The position numbers and the translations under genes are program-made. This document shows, piece by piece, positions 8,646 through 15,682 of a stretch of 64,000 nucleotides of DNA. The notes under the pieces were generated by a model that had not been told where the DNA came from, ran no database searches, and was given only the letters and a program-made list of their open reading frames with translations. The first letter of the stretch is position 1. The number at the start of each line of letters is the position of its first letter. The stretch covers positions 5,022,001 to 5,086,000 of the forward strand of contig OZ244980.1 of assembly GCA_965223035.1 (NCBI GenBank), given 5' to 3'. The stretch is from CAMDPA01 sp965223035 (GTDB taxonomy: Bacteria > Pseudomonadota > Alphaproteobacteria > Rhizobiales > Hyphomicrobiaceae).

Positions 8646-9054
8646 TGGAAACACCCTCTCGTTAGATCTCTGACGGCTACCGGGATCTATCTGTCCCGGC
8701 TCTGGTACTTGACGCGATCATCGCCACCCGCCGCCCGGGCGATATGATTGACCCCCTTGCTTTCACCGTCGTGGTCGCTCAGCTCATCCCCTTGGGCAAC
8801 TCAGAACGCCCGGCTGCTTCGTCAGTAGGGTTCGCGATTTTTCCGTCGATGTGCGTTCAGCAGCCGACATTGTCGGTTAGATGAATACAACGTCAATGGC
8901 GAGCTGGTCAATGTCCCCTCCTGGCATCTCACGTCAATTGCGATTGGCTGATCGATGGTGACTGTTGTGGCGCCCAGGGCTCTCCACCGGTCTCGCTGCA
9001 ATCGGCAATTTCGGCGATTCTCCAGCTTCACCGTCCGCCGCCCCCACCCCAACC
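8646..9054. other. Gap downstream of integrase remnant
   Basis: About 410 bp with no recognisable gene. Frames here are short and without family features. Probably prophage debris. Confidence 0.4.
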
Positions 9055-10082
9055 TCAATCCAGCCACGCCGCCATCTCGGTCACCGTGGGGTTGAAATAG
9101 CGGCGCAGCATGCGTGGATCGCGGTGGCCGGTGATGCGGGACAGGTGCAGCGCGTCGGGCACCTTGAGGCCGGTGCGCGAGCACGCCTCGTGGCGCGTGT
9201 CGTGGAAGCGCAGGTCTTGGATGCCGGCGAGTTCCACGGCGCGGCGAAACAGGGTGCCGGCGCTGGCTTGGCTGGAGTGAAAAACGCGGACCCGGCCGCT
9301 CGAATGCCCGCACGAGCCGCAGCAAGGCGACCGCGCGCTGCGACAGCGGCACATCGCGCGGATCACCGTTCTTGGTCTCGGGCAATTAGCAGTAGCGCGC
9401 GGTAAGATGCACGTCGTCCCAGGTCAAGCCCCAGATCTCGCCTTGCCGCATGGCCGTCTCGATCGCCAACAAAAACGCGATGGCGATCTCCAGCCTGATC
9501 GAGCAGGTGGCGCGCCGGTCTCGCGCGGTATACGGATCGACCAGTAGCTCGCAGTGGCCCAGCGTCTCCAAGATCCGAGCGATCTCGGCCTCGCAGATGC
9601 GCCGATCGCGCGCACGCGCCTTGGACGGAAAGCTGACCTCGCGCACGAGGTTGCGATCGATCCAACGCCAAGCGCGCCGCCACCAAGACGGCGGCCGATA
9701 GCAGCGTCATCTCGCGGTGGACGGATGCATCGGCGACCTCGCGCAGCCGCCGATCCCGCCACGCGCAGATGTCGTTGACGGTGAGCTGGCCGAGCTGGAT
9801 GCCGGCGATGGGATCGCGCGCGAATTTGGCCAGCCGGATCTGCTCCCAACGCGCGCCATTCTTGTTCGGGCTCACCTCCCGCGCGTAGCGCTCGAACACA
9901 TCGCCGAGCCGGTACCCGCCAATCACCGAGGTGCGCGCGCCAATGCGGTGCTCCTGCTCGATCGCTCATCGCTGCGCGTCGAGCTTGGTGTCGAAGCGCT
10001 TCGATTGGTTGACGCCCTTGCGTCTGACCTCAGCGCGCCAGCGTGCCGATTTTCCGGAGCCCACCTTGCGGATCGTCGCCAC
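9055..10082 (-). pseudogene. Phage tyrosine recombinase (integrase), nonsense and frameshifts
   Basis: GTG 10082 starts a typical integrase N-terminus (ATIRKVGSGKSARWRAEVRR, SKRFDTKLDAQR). Codon 39 (9966-9968) is TGA where Trp fits. The frame then continues as AIEQEHRIG, YRLGDVFERYAREVSPNKNG, and WRDRRLREV. After frameshifts the catalytic domain reads AIAFLLAIETAMRQGEIWGLTWDDV, then KNGDPRDVPLS, then FHDTRHEACSR, and finally TGHRDPRMLRRYFNP with the catalytic Tyr. Active-site residues R, H-x2-R, H and Y are all recognisable but lie in at least three frames. It lies 230 bp from the 3' end of tRNA-Leu, the usual place for an integrase next to its attachment site. Confidence 0.87.
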
Positions 10083-10094
10083 CCTCTGCCCTCC

Positions 10095-10158
10095 CTAGAG
10101 CAACCTGCCTTAAATCGGAACCGGCTTTGCGGTTCCGATTTAAGGCGCGATGATCTAG
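10095..10158. repeat. Family A palindromic element (copy A2)
   Basis: 64 bp bounded by CTAG at both ends (10095-10098, 10155-10158). The core is TTAAATCGGAACCG, a short loop GCTTTG, then CGGTTCCGATTTAA. The outer arms are AGCAACCTGCC and GGCGCGATGAT. It is nearly identical to the copy at 18400-18463. Confidence 0.92.
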
Positions 10159-10311
10159 CCCGACAGCGCCGCGGCGCAATTCTGGCGCAAATGTTGGCAG
10201 AATGGGCTTCACAATGGCAAGACCTGGCGGATTTCAGCGTCGCCGCGAGGGGTCTAACCTCTTGTTTTGTCTCGGTTTGTCTGAAATGGGCGCAAGCCGC
10301 CAAAATAGCGT

Positions 10312-10397
10312 TGGTGCGGTCGAGAGGACTCGAACCTCCACGAGCGTTGCCCGCTACCACCTCAAGGTAGTGCGTCTACCAGTTCCGCCACGACCGC
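10312..10397 (-). tRNA. tRNA-Leu(GAG)
   Basis: The minus strand begins GCGGTCGTGGCGGAA and ends with the complementary acceptor CGACCGC followed by ACCA. The anticodon stem is CTACC/GGTAG around the loop TTGAGGT, giving anticodon GAG. A long variable arm (GCGGGCAACGCTCGT) marks it as class II. The CCA is encoded. Its 3' end faces the integrase and prophage remnant, so it is the probable phage attachment site. Confidence 0.95.
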
Positions 10398-10526
10398 CCA
10401 TTGCCCGCGACCCCAACCAGAGCCCGCCGGCCAGCCTCGGCAACGGCTTTGAGAGCGCCTCGCCAAGGCCGCTGTGAGTAGCAGACGGCCGGGATCTTGG
10501 CAATCGCGTCGCGGGCCGTCTGCCGC

Positions 10527-11897
10527 TCACGACACCCCCGCGCCGGCCGCGTCGATCAGGTGGAAGAACGAGCCGGTGACCGCGCCGCGCCGGCCACCGC
10601 CTTCGGCGCAGGACAACCCCGCCGCGTCGGTCACCTGCAGCAGCGCTTGGTCCGGCGCCGCCAGCACGCTGGCATAATGAAACTCGTGGCCATAAAGCTG
10701 ATCGCCCGCCGCCCCCAGGGCACCGGCCGCCAACAGCCGCGCGCGGCGATAACCCAGCTGCAGCCGGCGCGCGGCGAACGAGGTCTCCAGCCCGAGCAGG
10801 CCGAGCATCGCATGGCGCTGTCCCGCGGCGTCCGTTAAGCCGGCGCCGAGCACCATGTAGCCGCCGCACTCACCATGCACCGGCACGCCGCGCCGGGCCA
10901 GCTCGCTGACCCCACGCTTGAACCGCGCCGCCGCCGCCAACCGACCAGCATGCAGCTCCGGATAGCCGCCCGGCAGCCACACCGCGTCTGCCCCCGCGTC
11001 GGGGGGCTCGTCCGCCAACGGTGAAAACGGCAGGATCTCCGCGCCCGCCCGTCGCCATCCCTGCAGCACGTGCGGATAGGTGAAGGAGAAAGCGACATCT
11101 AACGCCAACGCGATGCGCTGGCCGGGCGGCGGCATCGGCACGGCCCGGTCATCGCCGGCGCCGTGGACCGCCGGCGCCCGAAACCGCGGCGGCTTGGCGT
11201 GGGCCACCAGGGCGTCCAGCCGCACCTGCCCTTGCATGCGGTCGGCGAAGAGATCAAGCCGGGCCGCAACATCCACCTGCTCGTCGGCCTGCACCAGGCC
11301 CAGGTGCCGCTCCGGCAAGGCCAGCACCGGATCGCGGCCGATCGCTCCCAAAACGGCGATGCCACAGCGCGCGAACGCCGGTGCGATCAGCGCGGCCTGG
11401 CGCGGGCTGGCAACGCGATTGAGGATCACGCCGGCCAGCTCCAGATCCGGACGATAGGCCCGGCAGCCGAGCGCCACCGCCGCCGCCGTCTCGGTCTGCC
11501 CCGAGACGTCGAGCACCAGCACCACCGGCCAGCCGGTGAGTGCGGCCAAGTCAGCCGTGGCACCGTTGCCGGTCTGCCCCGGTCCGGCCGCGCCGTCGAA
11601 CAGCCCCATCACGCCTTCCACCAGCACCATCTGCGCGCCGCATGCCGCCCGCGCGATCAGCGCGGCGATCAAGCCCGACCGCATCGCCCAGGTATCGAGG
11701 TTGTAGCTCGCACGTCCGGTCGCCGCCCGATGAAAGCCCGGATCGATGTAGTCCGGCCCGCACTTGAACGGCTGCACCGGCACCCCCTGCCGGGTGAGCA
11801 GCCGCATCAACCCCAGCGCCACGGTGGTCTTGCCGGCGCCCGAGCGCGGGGCGGCGATGATCAGGCCGGCAGCGGCGGTGTCAGCAACTGTGCTCAT
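10527..11897 (-). CDS. cobB: Cobyrinate a,c-diamide synthase
   Basis: 456 residues from ATG 11897. The N-terminal dethiobiotin-synthetase-like ATPase domain has APRSGAGKTT at residues 16-25 and KCGPDYIDPGFH near 46-57. The C-terminal class I amidotransferase domain has HGECGGYMVLG with the nucleophilic Cys near residue 343, and a GHEFHY motif near the end. The enzyme amidates the a and c side chains of cobyrinic acid (or hydrogenobyrinic acid) using glutamine and ATP. The start overlaps the cobA stop by one base (TGATG), showing translational coupling. An in-frame ATG 18 bp upstream is less likely. No other corrin genes are adjacent. Confidence 0.94.
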   Translation of the reverse strand: MSTVADTAAAGLIIAAPRSGAGKTTVALGLMRLLTRQGVPVQPFKCGPDYIDPGFHRAATGRASYNLDTWAMRSGLIAALIARAACGAQMVLVEGVMGLFDGAAGPGQTGNGATADLAALTGWPVVLVLDVSGQTETAAAVALGCRAYRPDLELAGVILNRVASPRQAALIAPAFARCGIAVLGAIGRDPVLALPERHLGLVQADEQVDVAARLDLFADRMQGQVRLDALVAHAKPPRFRAPAVHGAGDDRAVPMPPPGQRIALALDVAFSFTYPHVLQGWRRAGAEILPFSPLADEPPDAGADAVWLPGGYPELHAGRLAAAARFKRGVSELARRGVPVHGECGGYMVLGAGLTDAAGQRHAMLGLLGLETSFAARRLQLGYRRARLLAAGALGAAGDQLYGHEFHYASVLAAPDQALLQVTDAAGLSCAEGGGRRGAVTGSFFHLIDAAGAGVS

Positions 11898-12691
11898 CAA
11901 TCGTCGACCAAACACCCCAGCAGGGATTGGCGCAGCGCGACATTGCGGCCGATGATGACGATCGCCGGCGAGCCGATGTCGTGGTCCCGCACCGCGCTGC
12001 CGGCCTGCTCAAGATCGGTCTCCAACACGCGTTGCGAGCGGGTCGAGGCCTCGCAGATGATGGCGACCGGGGTCTGCGCGTCAAGCCCGCCGGCGCGCAA
12101 CGACGCCAGGATGCCATCCAGCTTGGCCATCGCCATGTAGAGCACGATCGGCTGGCCGGTCTGCGCCAGCGCCGCCCAGTGCCGACAGATCTCCGGCGCC
12201 TGCGCCGCGATATGCCCGGTGGCCAAGATCACGGCATGGTTGGTCCGGCGGGTGGTGGTGGGGATGCCCGCCAACGCGGGGGCCGCGAGCCCGGCGGTGA
12301 TGCCGGGCACCACCCGAAACGGCACGCCCGCTTCGGCCAGCGCCGCCGCCTCCTCGCCACCACGACCAAACACGTAAGGATCGCCACCCTTCAGCCGCAC
12401 CACCCGATGGCCGGCTCTGGCCAGCGCAACCAGACTGGCGTTGATATCGGCTTGCCGCGCCGAGGGTCGGCCACCGCGCTTGCCGACGAAGCGGATCATC
12501 GCATCCTCACGCGCCAGCGCCAACACCCGTGTGTCGACCAAGGCGTCGTGAACAATGACGTCGGCTGCGCCGATCGCGTGCATCGCCATCAGCGTCAACA
12601 GCCGCGGATCACCGGGCCCGGCCCCAACCAACCAAACCTCGCCCGGGCGGAGTTCTGGGCAGGGTGGAAGCGAGCGGGATTGACCGGTCAT
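11897..12691 (-). CDS. cobA: Uroporphyrinogen-III C-methyltransferase
   Basis: 264 residues of the tetrapyrrole methylase fold. The SAM-binding loop VGAGPGDPRLLTL lies near residues 22-34, VRLKGGDPYVFGRGGEE near 97-113, and VPGITAGLAAPALAGIP with TTRR in the substrate region. This is the SUMT family enzyme (CobA or the methylase half of CysG), which makes precorrin-2 for cobalamin or siroheme. It lacks the CysG dehydrogenase/ferrochelatase domain. It is the first gene of a two-gene unit with cobB, so a cobalamin role is favoured over siroheme. Confidence 0.94.
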   Translation of the reverse strand: MTGQSRSLPPCPELRPGEVWLVGAGPGDPRLLTLMAMHAIGAADVIVHDALVDTRVLALAREDAMIRFVGKRGGRPSARQADINASLVALARAGHRVVRLKGGDPYVFGRGGEEAAALAEAGVPFRVVPGITAGLAAPALAGIPTTTRRTNHAVILATGHIAAQAPEICRHWAALAQTGQPIVLYMAMAKLDGILASLRAGGLDAQTPVAIICEASTRSQRVLETDLEQAGSAVRDHDIGSPAIVIIGRNVALRQSLLGCLVDD

Positions 12692-12871
12692 GAATCCGTG
12701 ACGTTGTGTTTAGGGCTAGGCAAGATCGCCCGTGACAGGCGCGAGCGCGCGATCGACCCTGGTGGAGACAACTGCAGCGTTGAAGCACACTGTGAACTTT
12801 CGCGACAGAGCATACATCATGTCGGCTGCCTCGCACGGCATGGCCGTCTCACGTGAATTTGCGCTACAGCT

Positions 12872-12905
12872 ATTCAAAGTTGGCTGGAACCATCCCGCTC
12901 TCGGT
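12872..12905. repeat. Half of a family B element
   Basis: Contains CAAAGTTGGCTGGAACCATCCCGCTC, one arm of the family B palindrome, without its partner arm. It directly abuts tandem array D1. Confidence 0.6.
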
Positions 12906-12910
12906 TTTTT

Positions 12911-13308
12911 GCTTGTCCTATCGCCTAGCGGCTACATGAGGACGCTATGTTGCTTGTCCTACCGCCTAGCGGCTACATGAGGACGCTCTTGCCTTGTCCT
13001 ATCGCCTAGCGGCTACATGAGGACGCTATGTTACTTGTCCTATCGCCTAGCGGCTACATGAGGACGCTCTTGCCTCGTCCTATCGCCTAGCGGCTGCTTG
13101 AGGACGCTCTTGCCTCGTCCTATCGCCTAGCGGCTGCTTGAGGACACTCTTGCCTCGTCCTATCGCCTAGCGGCTACATGAGGACGCTATGTTGCTTGTC
13201 CTACCGCCTAGCGGCTGCTTGAGGACGCTCTTGCCTTGTCCTATCGCCTAGCGGCTGCTTGAGGACGCTATGTTACTTGTCCTACCGCCTAGCGGCTGCT
13301 TGAGGACG
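12911..13308. repeat. Tandem array D1, ten units of about 40 bp
   Basis: Ten imperfect copies of a unit reading GTCCTA(T/C)CGCCTAGCGGCT, then ACA or GCT, then TGAGGACGCT, followed by a variable 3-12 bp link (CTTGC or ATGTTGC). Each unit has GTCCT and AGGAC arms in inverted orientation around a CCTAGCGG centre, so each can fold into a hairpin. Two sub-types (ACATGAGGAC and GCTTGAGGAC) alternate irregularly, suggesting unequal exchange. Units have no unique spacers, so this is not a CRISPR array. The same unit forms array D2 at 34536-34783. Confidence 0.93.
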
Positions 13309-13312
13309 GTAT

Positions 13313-13336
13313 TCCGCCTTAGGCGGACATGATCTA
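13313..13336. repeat. Family C short palindrome
   Basis: TCCGCCTTAGGCGGA followed by CATGATCTA. It sits flush against the end of array D1. The same sequence with small changes recurs at 18466, 22832, 27131, 34788, 36668, 37964 and 60320. Confidence 0.8.
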
Positions 13337-13369
13337 CTGATAGCACAGATTGACCGGCGACACCCCACC

Positions 13370-14179
13370 TCAACTGCCTACGACCAACGGGCTTTCCAGC
13401 CGCTCCAACGCCGCCAGCATGCTGAGCGCCGTTATTTGCCCGGTTCCGGGATTATCATCGGACGGCACATTGGCGATCGAAACTTCGATGCGGGCCGTGT
13501 CGGCGTCGACCACCACCCGATGGGTGTTGCGCTCCACCGCCGGATCGGTCCAGATCTCCAAGCTGGTGCGATCGGGCCCGGCACCGGCAAGCGCGATGGC
13601 TGCGGCGACATTGACGTTGGCCGGAAAGCGCCGGGCACCCTCGCGGGCCGTCCCCTTGAACAGACATTCGGGCGCCGCCAGCGCCATCAAGTCCTTGCGT
13701 TGCTCCACCACGTCCTTGGCGGTCGCCAACGATTTTGGCGGCTTGCGCGTCACCATGCTCACGCTGTTGATCCGGCCCAGCCGGGCAGCGCGGATCGCAT
13801 CGAGGCCGACGATGGCACCGGTGGCAAGCAGCAAACGGCCGCCGCCCGCGCGCGCCACGTCCACCAGATCCATGTGTTCCAAGAGCGCCGCGCCGCTGAC
13901 CGAGATCACCGTCATGCCGGCCGCCAGCGCCGGCTCGACAACGCCGCGAAACGCTTCGGTCGGGACGCACTCCAGCATCACATCGGCGTGGCCGGAAAGC
14001 GCCGTCGACGGCACCACCGGAATCGGCCGGCCCAGGGTGTCCGCCACCACGTCCGCCGTTCGCTCGGGCACCCGCGCCCCGATCGCCACCAGCTCAAAGC
14101 CCGGCATATCGTCGATCAGCCGCCGCGCCAGCACCTTGCCGATCGCCCCATAGCCAGCGATCACGACCCGTCTCGACAT
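13370..14179 (-). CDS. nadX: L-aspartate dehydrogenase
   Basis: 269 residues. The N-terminal Rossmann motif is VVIAGYGAIGKVLARRL (residues 4-20). The C-terminal DUF108-type catalytic domain has FPANVNVAAAIALAGAG, then TDPAVERNTHRV with the conserved Asn and His, and SDDNPGTGQITALS. The family oxidises L-aspartate to iminoaspartate with NAD(P), either feeding NAD synthesis or working in the reverse, amination direction. No nadA or nadC is adjacent, so the physiological role is open. It is divergently arranged relative to the dapC-like gene. Confidence 0.88.
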   Translation of the reverse strand: MSRRVVIAGYGAIGKVLARRLIDDMPGFELVAIGARVPERTADVVADTLGRPIPVVPSTALSGHADVMLECVPTEAFRGVVEPALAAGMTVISVSGAALLEHMDLVDVARAGGGRLLLATGAIVGLDAIRAARLGRINSVSMVTRKPPKSLATAKDVVEQRKDLMALAAPECLFKGTAREGARRFPANVNVAAAIALAGAGPDRTSLEIWTDPAVERNTHRVVVDADTARIEVSIANVPSDDNPGTGQITALSMLAALERLESPLVVGS

Positions 14180-14446
14180 ATCCGCTCTCCGGCCTTATCC
14201 CATCGCCATCCGATCAACCACCGGCAAAACTGCGCCGAGATCAGCCGACCGCTGCGCCTCTTCACGCATGGTGTGATGCCATCTTGCGACGCCGGTCCTG
14301 CTTAAACCGGACCATCGCCCGATCGAAGCCGCGGTGCCGACGGGCCTCTCGCCACCCTACCTGGCGCCTCGACATGATGCACCCACTGGCCAGCGACGCC
14401 GCCCGCCTGTAATGAGACCGTCACTTCAATCTGACGAGCTGCCGAC

Positions 14447-15667
14447 ATGCAACCCCATTTCCATCAGGGTTTGGCACACCTCACCCAAGGTCCCATCATC
14501 TCCCCGTTTACGCGGCTGCGGCAGTTGCTCGCAGACATCGAGCCCGGCATGGAGCCGGTCGACCTGACGTTGGGCGAGCCGCGCGAGGCGATGCCCGGCT
14601 TTGTGATCGACAAGATCCGCGAGACCGAAGCGCTGTTCACAAAATATCCGCCGATCCGCGGATCGGATGCCCTGCGCCAGGCGATCGCCAGTTGGCTTGA
14701 CCGGCGCTACGCGCTGAGCGCGAGCGTGGACGCCGTGCGCGAGGTGCACCCCTTGAACGGCTCGCGCGATGGCTTGTTCTTCGCCGCACTCCCAGCCGTC
14801 GGCCGCAAGACGTTTACCCGCCAGCCGGCGTTGTTGCTGCCGAACCCTTACTATGCCGCCTATGTTGGCGCCGCCTACGCCGCCAACGCCGAGCCGGTCT
14901 ATCTCGACGCCACCGCTGAGACCGGGCATCTGCCCGACCTTGAAGCGTTGGCCGCCGATGTCGAGCTGTTGCACCGCACCGCGGCGTTCATCCTGTGCAC
15001 CCCCGCCAATCCGCAGGGTGCCGTCGCCAGCCAGGCCTATTTGCACCGGGCGATCGACTTGGCCCGACAACACGATTTTATGCTGTTCGTCGATGAATGC
15101 TATTCGGAGATCTATGCCGGCGAGCCACCCCTGGGAGGGCTTCAGGTTGCCGCTGCCACGGCTGAGCGGTTCAAGAACGTCATCGTGTTCAACTCGCTGT
15201 CGAAGCGCTCCAATGTGCCCGGCCTCAGGTCCGGCTTTTGCGCCGGCGACCCGGCATTCCTTGAGCGCTTGGCGGAGATCCGCAATGTCATTGGGCCGCA
15301 GATGCCCGGCCCGCTGCAGCATACCTCGGCGGCGCTGTGGTCCGATGAGCAACACGTTGCGGTGATCCGGCAGGCCTACCGCGTCAAATACGATGTTTGC
15401 GATGAGATCCTGGGCGCGCGGTTCGGCTACCAGAGGCCGCCCGGCGGCTTCTTTTTGTGGCTCGACATGTCAGCTTTCGGCACAAGCGAGAACAGTGCCG
15501 TAATCCTTTGGAAACGCTACGGTGTCAAAGTCCTGCCAGGCGCTTTCCTCGCACAGTCGAGCGAAACCGGCCAGAATCCGGGCGAACCTTATATCAGGGT
15601 CGCCCTGGTCCATCCGCCGGCGGTGATCAGGCAAGCGCTTGAACGAATTGTTTCCGTGACCGCGTAG
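14447..15667 (+). CDS. dapC: DapC-like PLP aminotransferase
   Basis: 406 residues, aminotransferase fold type I. The PLP lysine is Lys253 in NSLSKRSN, followed by VPGLRSGF, the signature of proteobacterial N-succinyldiaminopimelate aminotransferases. Other landmarks are KYPPIRGSDALRQAI, LPNPYYAAYVGAA, CTPANPQGAV and FVDECYSEIY (PLP-contacting Asn and Asp/Tyr). The expected reaction is transamination of N-succinyl-2-amino-6-ketopimelate with glutamate in lysine and peptidoglycan-precursor synthesis. It ends 15 bp before ftsK and probably shares its transcript. Confidence 0.86.
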   Translation: MQPHFHQGLAHLTQGPIISPFTRLRQLLADIEPGMEPVDLTLGEPREAMPGFVIDKIRETEALFTKYPPIRGSDALRQAIASWLDRRYALSASVDAVREVHPLNGSRDGLFFAALPAVGRKTFTRQPALLLPNPYYAAYVGAAYAANAEPVYLDATAETGHLPDLEALAADVELLHRTAAFILCTPANPQGAVASQAYLHRAIDLARQHDFMLFVDECYSEIYAGEPPLGGLQVAAATAERFKNVIVFNSLSKRSNVPGLRSGFCAGDPAFLERLAEIRNVIGPQMPGPLQHTSAALWSDEQHVAVIRQAYRVKYDVCDEILGARFGYQRPPGGFFLWLDMSAFGTSENSAVILWKRYGVKVLPGAFLAQSSETGQNPGEPYIRVALVHPPAVIRQALERIVSVTA

Positions 15668-15682
15668 GTTCCGTTCAGGCTT

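Noticed and set aside
5473..10082. All frameshifts explained as poor sequencing
   Set aside because: Breaks cluster in mobile genes, while over 40 other genes, including long ones, are uninterrupted. The single-indel DUF2971 break is the one case where a read error stays plausible.
10095..10158. Family A elements as Rho-independent terminators or riboswitches
   Set aside because: There is no T-run after the stem, copies occur at both gene starts and ends, and stems vary freely. They may still affect transcripts, but that is not their defining feature.
11163..12140. Plus-strand frame of 325 residues across cobB and cobA
   Set aside because: It is His/Arg-rich nonsense opposite two well-recognised coupled genes.
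12911..13308. Tandem array taken as CRISPR
   Set aside because: The whole unit repeats, links are not unique spacers of constant length, and there are no cas genes.
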